A stretch of 36,909 nt of DNA from an uncultured Collinsella sp. (GTDB lineage Bacteria > Actinomycetota > Coriobacteriia > Coriobacteriales > Coriobacteriaceae), in the NCBI GenBank assembly GCA_900541715.1, contig UQLI01000022.1:1-36909 (forward strand), given 5' to 3'. A model generated the notes under the pieces. It ran no database searches. It had not been told where the DNA came from and was given only the letters and a program-made list of their open reading frames with translations. Below are positions 23,916 through 32,187 of the stretch, piece by piece. A program made the translations under genes and the position numbers. Within the stretch, counting starts at the first letter, position 1; every line of letters begins with the position of its first letter.

Positions 23916-26543
23916 ATGAGAATCGATAAGCTAGCAATGACGTCGCGCGAGGCGCTGCAGACCGCCATGAGCACGGCTGCCGATGCGCAGGCCGGCGCGG
24001 TGGAGCCGATTCATCTGCTGTCTGCCCTGCTCGGTGCCGGCGAGCGCAATATCTCCGTGATCATCGAGCGCATCGGTGCCGACCCGGCACAGCTTGCGCG
24101 TTCCACGCAAGACGCCATCGACCACGCGCCCAAGGTTTCGGGCGAGGGCCAGCAGATGGGCCTGTCCAACGAGCTCGTCCGCGTCATCGAAAAGGCCGAG
24201 AAGAAGGCCACCAAGATGGGCGACAGCTTTGTGGTGACTGAGCATCTGCTGATGGCGCTTGCCGAGGACAAGGGCGAGGCTGGTCGTGTACTGCGCGACG
24301 CCGGCGTCACCAAGGAGCGCATCGAGCAAGTCTACGAGGAGCTGCGTGGCGATGACCGCGTGACGTCTGCCGAGGACAAGACTCAGTTTGAGGCACTGGA
24401 GCAGTACGGTCGCAACATCTGCGATCTGGCCCGCGCCGGCAAGCTCGACCCGGTCATCGGCCGTACCGATGAGATTCGCCGCACCATCCAGGTCCTGTCC
24501 CGTCGCACCAAGAACAACCCCGTGCTCATCGGTGAGCCGGGCGTCGGCAAGACGGCCATCGTCGAGGGCATCGCCCAGCGTATCGTGGCCGGCGACGTGC
24601 CGAGCACCCTGCGCGACCGCGACCTTATCGAGCTCGACATGAGCGCGCTGGTCGCCGGCGCCAAGTACCGCGGCGAGTTCGAGGACCGCTTGAAGGCCGT
24701 GCTCAAGGAAGTACAAAAATCCGAGGGTAAGGTTATCCTGTTCATCGATGAGCTCCACACCATCGTGGGCGCGGGTGCCACCGAGGGCTCCATGGACGCC
24801 GGCAACATTCTCAAGCCGGCGCTTGCCCGTGGCGACTTGCACGCGATCGGCGCGACCACGCTCGACGAATACCGCAAGTACATCGAAAAGGATGCGGCGC
24901 TCGCGCGTCGTTTCCAGACCGTGATGGTGAGCGAGCCTACCGTCGAGGACACCATCTCGATCCTGCGTGGCCTCAAGGAGAAATACGAGATCTTCCACGG
25001 TGTGCATATCACCGATAGCGCGCTCGTGGCAGCTGCCGACCTCTCCGATCGCTACATCGCCGACCGCTTCCTGCCCGACAAGGCCATCGATTTGGTCGAT
25101 GAGGCGGCAAGCCGCCTGCGCATGGAACTCGACAGCATGCCGGTCGAGATCGACGCCACCACGCGTCAGCTCACTCAGCTGCAGATCGAGGAACAGGCGC
25201 TCATGAAAGAGACCGATGACGCCTCCAAGGAGCGTCTGGAGGCCCTGCGCCAGGAGATTGCCGAGGTCCAGGAAAAACTCAACGTGCAAAAGGCCGGCTG
25301 GCTCAACCAGAAGAACGCCATTGACCACGTGCAGGAGCTTAAGAGCCAGCTTGACGAGGCCAAGAGCGAAGAGGAGCGCGCGACGCGTAACGGCGACCTG
25401 GGCCGTGCGTCCGAGCTGCGCTATTCCGTGATCCCGGGTCTGCAGCAACAGATTCAGGATTCCGAGGCTGCGCTCGAGGCGCAAAAGCAGCAGGACGGCG
25501 AGGGCCTCAACGAGCAGGTGACCTCCGATGAGATCGCTGAGGTCGTGAGCGCTTGGACCGGCGTGCCCGTCTCCAAGATGATGCAGGGCGAGCTCGACAA
25601 GTTGAAGGGCTTGGAGGGTGAGCTGCATAAGCGCGTCATCGGCCAGGACGAGGCCGTCTCCGCCGTCGCCGCAGCTGTGCGCCGCAGCCGTGCGGGCCTC
25701 TCCGATCCGGACAAGCCCATCGGCAGCTTCTTCTTCCTGGGCCCCACCGGCGTGGGCAAGACCGAGCTCGCCAAGGCGCTTGCCGAGTGCCTGTTCGATG
25801 ACGAGCGTGCGCTCGTGCGTATCGACATGTCCGAGTACATGGAGAAATTCAGCGTCCAGCGTCTGATCGGTGCGCCTCCGGGATACGTTGGCTACGACGA
25901 GGGCGGCCAGCTCACCGAGGCCGTGCGCCGTCGTCCGTACTCCGTGATCTTGCTCGACGAGATGGAGAAGGCTCATCCGGACGTCTTCAACGTGCTGCTG
26001 CAGGTGCTTGACGACGGCCGTCTGACCGACGGTCAGGGTCGCCAGGTATCCTTCAAGAACACGATCATCATCATGACGTCTAACGTGGGCTCCAAGGCTA
26101 TCGCTGAGCTTTCCGGCAAGGACGAGGAGGAGATGCGCCATCAGGTCGACGCCGCCATGGCTCAGACTTTCCGCCCTGAGTTCCTCAACCGTATCGACGA
26201 CATCGTGGTGTTCCACCCGCTCGGCATGGCGCAGATCGAGAAAATCGTCGACATCCAGCTTGCCGACGTCCGCGCACGTCTGGCCAAGGAGCGCATGACG
26301 CTTGCCATCACCCCGGCGGCCAAGCAGATGCTCGCCGTGGGCGGCTTGGACCCGGTCTTTGGTGCCCGTCCGCTCAAGCGTCTGGTGCAGCGTGAGGTTG
26401 TCGATGCCATCGCAGCGGCCATCATCGACGGCACGGTGCGCGAGGGCGATCAGGTGACGGTCGATGTCGACAAGGACGGCGGCTTTACCGTCGTGTGCGA
26501 CAACACGCCGGCGGCCACCTACGAGGTCCCCGACGCCCAGTAG
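23916..26543 (+). CDS. clpB: disaggregase ClpB
   Basis: ClpB (875 residues) is a hexameric AAA+ disaggregase that works with DnaK-DnaJ-GrpE to rescue aggregated proteins. The N-terminal domain (1-145) precedes AAA-1, with Walker A GEPGVGKT at 206-213 and the KYRGEFEDR pore loop. The coiled-coil M domain (about 400-525) separates ClpB from ClpA/ClpC. AAA-2 has Walker A GPTGVGKT at 609-616, then the pore motif GYVGYDEGG and the DEMEKAHPD Walker B. No ClpP-binding loop is evident. GAGAGGTGA precedes the ATG. It is a single-gene unit ending in a strong terminator, and the upstream dyad suggests co-regulation with dnaK by HspR. Confidence 0.98.
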   Translation: MRIDKLAMTSREALQTAMSTAADAQAGAVEPIHLLSALLGAGERNISVIIERIGADPAQLARSTQDAIDHAPKVSGEGQQMGLSNELVRVIEKAEKKATKMGDSFVVTEHLLMALAEDKGEAGRVLRDAGVTKERIEQVYEELRGDDRVTSAEDKTQFEALEQYGRNICDLARAGKLDPVIGRTDEIRRTIQVLSRRTKNNPVLIGEPGVGKTAIVEGIAQRIVAGDVPSTLRDRDLIELDMSALVAGAKYRGEFEDRLKAVLKEVQKSEGKVILFIDELHTIVGAGATEGSMDAGNILKPALARGDLHAIGATTLDEYRKYIEKDAALARRFQTVMVSEPTVEDTISILRGLKEKYEIFHGVHITDSALVAAADLSDRYIADRFLPDKAIDLVDEAASRLRMELDSMPVEIDATTRQLTQLQIEEQALMKETDDASKERLEALRQEIAEVQEKLNVQKAGWLNQKNAIDHVQELKSQLDEAKSEEERATRNGDLGRASELRYSVIPGLQQQIQDSEAALEAQKQQDGEGLNEQVTSDEIAEVVSAWTGVPVSKMMQGELDKLKGLEGELHKRVIGQDEAVSAVAAAVRRSRAGLSDPDKPIGSFFFLGPTGVGKTELAKALAECLFDDERALVRIDMSEYMEKFSVQRLIGAPPGYVGYDEGGQLTEAVRRRPYSVILLDEMEKAHPDVFNVLLQVLDDGRLTDGQGRQVSFKNTIIIMTSNVGSKAIAELSGKDEEEMRHQVDAAMAQTFRPEFLNRIDDIVVFHPLGMAQIEKIVDIQLADVRARLAKERMTLAITPAAKQMLAVGGLDPVFGARPLKRLVQREVVDAIAAAIIDGTVREGDQVTVDVDKDGGFTVVCDNTPAATYEVPDAQ

Positions 26544-26586
26544 ATTTTTGGGACATGCCTTAAAATCCACTTTTGAGCCGAACGCC

Positions 26587-26624
26587 AAGGGCGGCGGATC
26601 CAAATTGGGTCCGCCGCCCTTTTT
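26587..26624 (+). terminator. clpB terminator
   Basis: A GC-rich stem, AGGGCGGCGGA with TCCGCCGCCCT, is followed by TTTTT at 26620-26624, 44 bases past the clpB stop. Confidence 0.92.
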
Positions 26625-26675
26625 CGTGCGACAATCAATGATGCTGAACGGATTGAGCTGCAAGGAGATATACAG

Positions 26676-26870
26676 ATGAAGGACGAGAGCAAGACGAACG
26701 CGTCGATGACCGAGGCCGCGCCTGCCGCACCCAAGCCTGCGCCTAAGCCCGCGCCCAAGCCGCGCGACCCCTTCATTCGCGCTGAGAACGAGGACGACGA
26801 CGGCTACGATCCCTACAGCGATCGCCGCCCCGAGCGCGAACCGATGTTCGAAGCCGACCCGTGGCGTTAA
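26676..26870 (+). CDS. small Pro/Lys-rich acidic protein of unknown function
   Basis: This encodes 64 residues and has a strong ribosome site (AAGGAG 8 bases before the ATG), so it is very likely translated. The middle carries a run of PKPAP units (about 19-29), followed by an acidic segment (ENEDDDGYDPYSD) and a polar tail ending DPWR. It is probably disordered. There is no signal or membrane segment. I recognise no family. It lies between the clpB terminator and the ATPase gene. Confidence 0.75.
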   Translation: MKDESKTNASMTEAAPAAPKPAPKPAPKPRDPFIRAENEDDDGYDPYSDRRPEREPMFEADPWR

Positions 26871-26897
26871 AGTAGCTAATTTAGGACGGGGCTTTTT
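26869..26897. repeat. left flanking repeat of the ATPase gene
   Basis: AAAGTAGCTAA (26869-26879) recurs at 28387-28397 in the same orientation. The adjacent GGACGGGGCTTTTT (26884-26897) recurs inverted at 28397-28410. The ATPase gene is the only gene between them. Confidence 0.6.
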
Positions 26898-26926
26898 AAC
26901 CACTTTTGCCGTCTGGACAGCAGAAA

Positions 26927-27018
26927 AACTTGATTATCTATTAATCAAGTTGTACGCAATCTTGCTCTCTTGCTAATCAAGAATCAGTATAATCTTGAGT
27001 AGCAAGAGAGCAAGATTG
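26927..27018. promoter_or_regulatory. palindrome-rich promoter of the DUF4143 ATPase gene
   Basis: There are two stacked inverted repeats. The first has 10-bp arms AACTTGATTA / TAATCAAGTT (26927-26936, 26942-26951). The second has 18-bp perfect arms at 26957-26974 and 27001-27018, each holding CAATCTTGCTCTCTTGCT or its complement. The 26-base interval between the 18-bp arms holds TATAAT (26988-26993) and a TCAAGA/TCTTGA pair. CTTGAT/ATCAAG-type boxes thus recur at least six times. The start codon is 8 bases beyond the last arm. Confidence 0.8.
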
Positions 27019-27025
27019 GAGAATC

Positions 27026-28378
27026 ATGTCATTCAATGACTTGGTGGCCAAGAAAATAAAGGACTTTGAGCAACAGGGAGTTCCGCAGGTTTTTGAGCGA
27101 GACCTTGATCTGGGAAATCCGCAGGAGCCAAAGCGCGACAACATCGTGAACGTGATTGTGGGAGCTCGCCGTTGCGGAAAGACGTATCGCCTGTATCAGG
27201 AGATGCGGCGGCTTCAGGGCCAAGGCGTCGAGCTTAACCGGATGCTATATTTCAATTTTGAGGATGAGCGCTTGCGTCCGTATGAACCATCGCTGCCAGC
27301 GGATGTACTCGATACATTCTATGCGCTCTATCCTGCTGCCCGAACCGAGGGTGCCTACATGTTCTTTGACGAGGTCCAGGAAATTCCCGAATGGGGTGCG
27401 TTTCTGCGGCGTGTGGTCGATACGGAGAAAGCGACCGTCTACGTGACGGGATCTTCTTCTAAGATGCTGTCCTCGGAACTTAAGAGCGAGTTCAGGGGCC
27501 GGTCCCTTGTACGAGAGCTTTTTCCGTTGAGTTTTTCGGAATACGTCCGATATAAGACCGGGAGCGCTCCTGGTCCGGATGCACCCTTTTCCTCGAGCGA
27601 CACGGCGTTGCTTCGACATCATCTGGTCGGATACCTTGAGCGAGGGGGATTTATCGCGACGCTTGAGCAGACGCCTGCGGACGCGATTCAGCTGCTACAG
27701 GAATATGCGTCGCGAACGGTCGCCATGGACGTCGTTGAGCGTTACGACGTTAAGAATCCTCGTTTGGCCTCACTGTTTCTGACGCGGTGTGTGGCATCTT
27801 CGGGACGAGAGCTGTCGGTGAACAAGGTGTACAACGAGTTCAAGAGCAGGCAGATACCCGTCAGTCGCAATTCGCTCAGCGATTTACTTGAGTATTACGA
27901 GGACGCCTACCTGTTGTTTTCTGTGCCGGAGTTCACGCGTTCACTTGCAAATAATATGCGGTCCGCGTCTAAAGTCTACGCTGTCGATCCTGCGATGTTC
28001 GGAGCATTCTCTCCCGCATCGGCATTGGATCAGGGCCAGAGACTCGAGACTGCGGTGTTCAATGCGCTAAGAAGAAGGACTCCTGCGGTGCGGGCAGGTT
28101 CGGTCTGCCGCCTGCTGATGAAGGAGAAGAATAAAAGCCATGAGGTTGACTTTGTGGCTGGGGATGCGCTTCTTATGCAGGCTTATAACCTGATTCAGGT
28201 GAGTGCGGATATGGCAAGCGAGAAAACGCGTGAGCGCGAAATCGCCGCCCTCGATGTCTCGATGGCCCAGTTCGATCTTGGCGAGTCGGTAATCGTTACC
28301 ATGGATGAGCAGGCCGATATTCCATGCGAACACGGTGTGGTACATGCTGTGCCCGCATGGAAGTGGCTCCTCACCTAA
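27026..28378 (+). CDS. AAA-type ATPase with DUF4143 domain
   Basis: This 450-residue protein belongs to the large AAA_14/DUF4143 family found widely in bacteria and archaea, with no firmly known cellular role. The ATPase part has Walker A GARRCGKT at 46-53, Walker B YMFFDEVQ at 111-118 and a sensor-like TGSSSKML at 141-148. The DUF4143 region (about 215-400) ends with an EVDFV...LIQV pattern that resembles the PD-(D/E)XK nuclease-like core described for the family. GGAG lies 4 bases before the ATG. GC content is clearly lower than in surrounding genes, suggesting acquisition. Flanking sequences at 26869 and 28387 share an 11-bp direct repeat. An anti-phage or toxin-related role has been suggested for some relatives; nothing here proves it. 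Confidence 0.9.
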   Translation: MSFNDLVAKKIKDFEQQGVPQVFERDLDLGNPQEPKRDNIVNVIVGARRCGKTYRLYQEMRRLQGQGVELNRMLYFNFEDERLRPYEPSLPADVLDTFYALYPAARTEGAYMFFDEVQEIPEWGAFLRRVVDTEKATVYVTGSSSKMLSSELKSEFRGRSLVRELFPLSFSEYVRYKTGSAPGPDAPFSSSDTALLRHHLVGYLERGGFIATLEQTPADAIQLLQEYASRTVAMDVVERYDVKNPRLASLFLTRCVASSGRELSVNKVYNEFKSRQIPVSRNSLSDLLEYYEDAYLLFSVPEFTRSLANNMRSASKVYAVDPAMFGAFSPASALDQGQRLETAVFNALRRRTPAVRAGSVCRLLMKEKNKSHEVDFVAGDALLMQAYNLIQVSADMASEKTREREIAALDVSMAQFDLGESVIVTMDEQADIPCEHGVVHAVPAWKWLLT

Positions 28379-28553
28379 TCATCCTCAAAGTAGCTAAAAA
28401 AGCCCCGTCCCAAAAAGACTGCCCTCGCTGCGGCCGGCTAGTCCTGGGCCTTGATGTTGGGCAGCAGAATCTGGGCGAGGTAGTCGCACTCGAGCTTGGT
28501 CGCGGCGTCGGCCTTGCCGTCCTTGCCGACCAGCACGTTTTTGATCTGGCTGT
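28377..28553. repeat. left copy of the 163-bp direct repeat bracketing the sugar island
   Basis: 28391-28553 aligns without gaps to 35077-35239 with five differences in 163 positions. A further 14 bases on the left (28377-28390) align more loosely, including AATCATC. The right copy is the 3' end and downstream flank of the gene at 35124-36614. Both copies have the same orientation. The interval between them holds exactly gntR, the PTS genes, and the deoC operon. Confidence 0.93.
28438..28553 (-). pseudogene. 3' fragment duplicated from the membrane-protein gene at 35124
   Basis: This minus-strand fragment encodes the last 38 codons of the protein at 35124-36614, ending at the same TAG. One residue differs near the end (LLPNIKAQD here, LLPSIKAQD there). 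There is no start codon or ribosome site, and sequence similarity stops abruptly at 28553. It is a remnant left by the duplication that flanks the sugar island, not a gene. Confidence 0.9.
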
Positions 28554-28617
28554 TAGCCTACCAAGAGTGCTGACGGCTCCGCATAAAGTGCGGCAGAGTG
28601 CCACCTCGCAAACGGAG

Positions 28618-29334
28618 TTAGCTTGATTCGCTTACGCGCACTTCAAAGTCAAAGGAGTTGCTTTCGCCTCGATACGTCGCCAGGGAATACTCGACGGGAG
28701 AGTCAAGCGCGTCTCGTGCAACGGTTTGGAAAATGATGAGGGGGTCGCCCTCCTCAATGTCGAGCAGGGCGGCGGTTGTCACATCGGCTTTTGAGACCTC
28801 GAGGTGACGGCGCGCTCGCTCGACTGGGTTGCCAGATTCGCTCATGGCAAAATACAGGCTGGTCTCTTCAAAGTTGACGGCATCGAAGTCTTGGTACGAT
28901 TTGCAGGGAATATAGCTTTCCACAAATACGTTGGGCGTATCGTCGGCATATCTTAGGCGGACGAGTTTGTACACGTCTTCGCCGGGCTCTAACTCAAGCT
29001 TGCCGGCGATTTCGGTTGTTGCTTTGACGCGCTTGAAGGTGAGGACCTTGGTGCGTGGCACGCGCCCGGCTCGTTTCATCTCATCTTCGAAGCTCATAAT
29101 GCGCATGGCAAAGGTCTGATCGACCTTGGGGAGCGTTACAACGGTGCCGCGCCGCCGCCGTTTTTCCAAGTAGCCCTCGCTTACAAGCGCTTGCATGGCC
29201 TGGCGAATAGTTGACCGGCTGACGCCGTACATATCGCATAGCTGCATTTCAGAGGGAATGGCTTCGCCTACAGCGTATGTGCCGTTTTTAATTTTGGCGA
29301 GTAGGTCATCTTTGATTTGGTCGTAGAGCGTCAT
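28618..29334 (-). CDS. GntR/HutC-type regulator with UTRA domain
   Basis: This is a DNA-binding regulator of 238 residues. The winged helix (1-68) contains GEAIPSEMQLCDMYGVSRST(I) at about 23-43 and the basic wing KRRRRGTVV. The UTRA effector domain (about 85-235) is typical for proteins that sense sugar phosphates or amino-acid derivatives. It lies downstream of, and on the same strand as, the PTS genes, with 114 bases and a hairpin between. A GTATGACAAAATG sequence overlaps its own start codon and near copies lie upstream of the PTS operon and deoC, suggesting self-control and control of the whole island. Effector is unknown. Confidence 0.93.
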   Translation of the reverse strand: MTLYDQIKDDLLAKIKNGTYAVGEAIPSEMQLCDMYGVSRSTIRQAMQALVSEGYLEKRRRRGTVVTLPKVDQTFAMRIMSFEDEMKRAGRVPRTKVLTFKRVKATTEIAGKLELEPGEDVYKLVRLRYADDTPNVFVESYIPCKSYQDFDAVNFEETSLYFAMSESGNPVERARRHLEVSKADVTTAALLDIEEGDPLIIFQTVARDALDSPVEYSLATYRGESNSFDFEVRVSESS

Positions 29335-29380
29335 TTTGTCATACCTTTTTAAGGCCGAAGTTGAAACGAATATAGCATAT

Positions 29381-29406
29381 GGGGCGGAGCCATAAGGCTC
29401 CGCCCC
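29381..29406 (-). terminator. hairpin between PTS IID and gntR
   Basis: A perfect 10-bp GC stem (29381-29390 with 29397-29406, loop of 6) follows the IID gene. There is no T-run, so it may reduce rather than end transcription into gntR. Confidence 0.55.
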
Positions 29407-29448
29407 GATGGCCGGCCTAAATTGTTGGCTTGCCGATTGAACTATTGC

Positions 29449-30300
29449 TTAGAAGACGCCCAGCAGGCAAAGCGCAGAAACCACGACGGTCAGGATGACG
29501 ATGACCTTGGTGGGGCTGTACTGCTTCTTACCCAGCATCCACCAGGTGATTAGCACGGTCGCCAGGGGAAGGATGGAGGGGAACACGCCGTCGAGGGTGG
29601 CCTGCAGGGGCTGCCACTCGCCGCCCAGCGGGATGTTGAGGGCGGTGGTCAGGCCTATGTTGCCTGCGGCGAGGGCGCCGATGACCATGATGCCCAGAAT
29701 GTTGAAGGCGTCGGTGATGCGGCGGGCGTTCTCGCCCACGATGACGTCGATGGCGCCGACGCCGAGCTTATATCCGGTGCGGTAGCTGATAAACGAGATA
29801 AGTGGGCCGATGATGCCGTAGGCGATCATATAGAACAGCGGGCCAATCGGGCTACCGTTGGTGGCGAGGCTCATGCCGATCGAGAGCAGAATGGGAACGA
29901 TGATGCCCTGAATGATGGAGTCGCCGATGCCCGCCAGCGGTCCCATGAGGGTCGCTTTGATATTGTTGGGCATATCCTCGGAGACCTCGCCGCCCATGGC
30001 GATGTTCTCCTCGAGGGAGGTTACGATGCCATTGATGAGCTGTCCGGTTTGGGGCTCGGTGTTGAAGAACACGGAGTGGCGGACGAGCAAGCGGCGCTTG
30101 GCCTCGGGGTCATCTTTGTAGTACTTTTCCGCAAAGGGAAGGTAGGCCCAGGCGTAGGCGTGACCCTGCAGCTTCTCGTAGCTCATCGAGGCCAGGTGGG
30201 TGAAGGCCCAGCGTAGCCAGATGGTGTTGAGCTCCTTGTTGGAAAGGTGGCCGTCATTACCGGTCTTCTCGGCGGTGGCGTTGTTGGGTTCCGTAGTCAT
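29449..30300 (-). CDS. PTS mannose-family transporter subunit IID
   Basis: IID (283 residues) forms the membrane channel with IIC. The N-terminal half is cytosolic, with the family segment RHSVFFNTEP around 74-83. NIKATLMGPLAGIGDSI is the conserved region before the membrane part. Hydrophobic segments occupy about 125-180 and the last 70 residues. AAGGAG lies 9 bases before the ATG. It is last of the four PTS genes, transcribed in the order IIA, IIB, IIC, IID. Confidence 0.96.
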   Translation of the reverse strand: MTTEPNNATAEKTGNDGHLSNKELNTIWLRWAFTHLASMSYEKLQGHAYAWAYLPFAEKYYKDDPEAKRRLLVRHSVFFNTEPQTGQLINGIVTSLEENIAMGGEVSEDMPNNIKATLMGPLAGIGDSIIQGIIVPILLSIGMSLATNGSPIGPLFYMIAYGIIGPLISFISYRTGYKLGVGAIDVIVGENARRITDAFNILGIMVIGALAAGNIGLTTALNIPLGGEWQPLQATLDGVFPSILPLATVLITWWMLGKKQYSPTKVIVILTVVVSALCLLGVF

Positions 30301-30321
30301 ATGAGTTCGCTCCTTCGGGGA

Positions 30322-31155
30322 TTAGAACAGGTCGTCGTCTTCGTAGACCGCTGCGGTCTCCTGGGGCTCGGCAGCTGCGAGCGCGGGCTCGGCGGATTTG
30401 CCGCTCGACAGGAACACGAGGTAGGCGACGAGTGCGGCGAGGAACACGATGGCGATCATGGAAAGGCCGGCGAAGGCGAGGAGCACGAAGCCCGCGAGGA
30501 AGAAGATTAACTGGGCCTTGTCCTTGATCACGATGTTCATGAGCATGCCGATGCCCAGTGCGGGGAGGACGCCGCCGAGGACGGAGATAATGTGCGTGAC
30601 GACCTCGGGAACGCTATTGAGCAGGGTGTCGACTACGCTTTGGCCGAAGTAGACGACAAGGAACACCGGGACGGCGCGGATGAAGAACGTGCAGATCTGG
30701 GGATAGATGATGTGCCATTTGGTGATACCGCGGCCGTCGTTGGCCTCAGCGGCGGCCTGGGCCTTGCCGTTGAAGAAGGAGTAGAGGGCCATGCGGGTGT
30801 TGTAGAAAATAAGACCAAGAGTTTGACCCATAAGCACGGAGAGGGTGACAGCAATCGCCGGGTCTTTGGTGGTGGCCATGGCCAATCCGATGCCGCCGTA
30901 GGAAGCGTACGTGATCTCGGAGTTGGTAGCACCGCCGGTGGACAGATTGGCGATGAAGACAGCCTGGACGGCGACGCCGCACAGGACGCCGGCGCTCACG
31001 TCACCGAAGACGAGGCCGCACAGCAGGCCGGCGACGAGCGGACGGCCCATTACGTAGTAGCCGCCGGACATGCCGAATAGGCAGGCGCTCTCGATGGCGC
31101 CCAGGTAGCAGAAGACGCCGCACATAAGCGCGGGGAAGAGCAGGGTAAGGTCCAT
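30322..31155 (-). CDS. PTS mannose-family transporter subunit IIC
   Basis: This encodes 277 residues, hydrophobic throughout, with the family pattern near the N-terminus (GVFCYLGAIESACLFGMSGG and the following PLVAGLLCGLVFGD, quoted only as landmarks). It transports the sugar together with IID. AGGAGG lies 6 bases before the ATG. The C-terminal cytosolic tail is Ala/Glu-rich and ends DDDLF, the same five residues that end the IIA protein of this operon. The gap to IID is 21 bases. Confidence 0.96.
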   Translation of the reverse strand: MDLTLLFPALMCGVFCYLGAIESACLFGMSGGYYVMGRPLVAGLLCGLVFGDVSAGVLCGVAVQAVFIANLSTGGATNSEITYASYGGIGLAMATTKDPAIAVTLSVLMGQTLGLIFYNTRMALYSFFNGKAQAAAEANDGRGITKWHIIYPQICTFFIRAVPVFLVVYFGQSVVDTLLNSVPEVVTHIISVLGGVLPALGIGMLMNIVIKDKAQLIFFLAGFVLLAFAGLSMIAIVFLAALVAYLVFLSSGKSAEPALAAAEPQETAAVYEDDDLF

Positions 31156-31185
31156 GGTGTTCCTCCTAAGCTGGTGTTGATGCGT

Positions 31186-31680
31186 TTACATCGACTGGTA
31201 CTTGGCCTTGAGTGTGGGCCAGGTGCGGATGGCATCGTCGGGCAGCAGTTGGAACTGTAGGTCGATGCCGGCGGCTTCGAGCTCGTCGAGTGCCACGACG
31301 TCCTCATCGTTCATCATCACGGTATTGCCCATGTTCTTGGTGCCCTCGCGCGTGGCGTTGAGGTTGCCGATGTTGAGCACGCCGCCGAAGTCGCCGCCAA
31401 TCTTGACCAGATCGGCGAAGTTACGGATTGAGTCGGAGATGACGAAGAAGTTCTTTGCCGAGGCTTGGGCCTTGGCAAGGGCCTCGGGACCCTGGGCGAG
31501 GGTGTAAATGCCGAGTTTGAGCTTGCCTGCGGCTGCTTTGAGCACTTTGCAGCGCAGTTGATCTGCGGCGATCTTGTCGCTGATTACCAAGATGGCGTCA
31601 GCCGGCTTTACCGCGACCCATCGAGTGGTTGTTTGTCCGTGGATGACTCGGTCGTCCACACGTGCGAGCACGATTGCCAT
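31186..31680 (-). CDS. PTS mannose-family subunit IIB
   Basis: IIB (164 residues) is the cytosolic subunit that receives phosphate from IIA on H14 in the conserved VDDRVIHGQTT loop and phosphorylates the incoming sugar, usually at position 6. ATG 31680 was chosen because AAGGAG lies 5 bases upstream; an upstream in-frame ATG at 31695 lacks such a site. Separate IIA and IIB genes are present rather than the fused IIAB of E. coli ManX. Homology does not tell mannose from N-acetylhexosamines, sorbose or other substrates. Confidence 0.96.
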   Translation of the reverse strand: MAIVLARVDDRVIHGQTTTRWVAVKPADAILVISDKIAADQLRCKVLKAAAGKLKLGIYTLAQGPEALAKAQASAKNFFVISDSIRNFADLVKIGGDFGGVLNIGNLNATREGTKNMGNTVMMNDEDVVALDELEAAGIDLQFQLLPDDAIRTWPTLKAKYQSM

Positions 31681-31728
31681 TATGTCTCCTTCCATCGAGC
31701 GATTCCTTTGGGCGAATCGCGTTGTTGC

Positions 31729-32157
31729 TTAAAACAGGTCGTCGTCTGCGAGTGATTCACCTTCGTCGGGGAGGGTCGCAGCGGTAATTCCAGAAGATCC
31801 GGCATTGAGTGCGAGTTCGACGACGGCGTCCAAATCGTCACTTGCCGCGGCTGCGATGCCGACCTCGATAAGCATGCCGAAATTGAAGCCCGAGACGACG
31901 CGCAAGCGTTCGGGGCTCTCAAGGAACAGGGCGTATGCCTCGTTGTAGGGGGTTCCGCCGAGTAGGTCTGCGAGGATGAGCGTGTTTCCCGATTCGAGTT
32001 GGGCCTCAACCGCATTGGAAAGATGCTCGCGGAAGACGTCGACGCCGTCGTCTCCTAGGCCCACTGCAATGATGGGGCTGTCGCTCGAGACCATTTTCTT
32101 ATAGGTATCGAGCATGCCGTCGCAAAGCGTGCCGTGCGAAGTTAATACGATGTTCAC
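31729..32157 (-). CDS. PTS mannose-family subunit IIA
   Basis: IIA (142 residues) accepts phosphate from HPr on H8 in the TSHGTLCDG motif near the N-terminus. The DLLGGTPYNEA segment (about 64-74) is characteristic. The start is GTG with AGGAG 6 bases upstream. It is first in the PTS operon, next to the divergent promoter region. The C-terminus (GESLADDDLF) shares its last five residues with the IIC subunit. Confidence 0.96.
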   Translation of the reverse strand: MNIVLTSHGTLCDGMLDTYKKMVSSDSPIIAVGLGDDGVDVFREHLSNAVEAQLESGNTLILADLLGGTPYNEAYALFLESPERLRVVSGFNFGMLIEVGIAAAASDDLDAVVELALNAGSSGITAATLPDEGESLADDDLF

Positions 32158-32187
32158 TGGTAACTCCTTTCGCTGCGCTTAATCATA

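Noticed and set aside
23931..26903. 990-residue open frame antisense to clpB
   Set aside because: High third-position G/C bias in clpB leaves the opposite strand free of stops. The frame spans the clpB terminator, has no ribosome site and shows low-complexity His/Leu/Asp composition typical of shadow frames.
28371..28604. 77-residue minus-strand frame in the left repeat
   Set aside because: It is out of frame with the source gene at 35124. The true homologous frame is a start-less 38-codon remnant, so this is not a gene.
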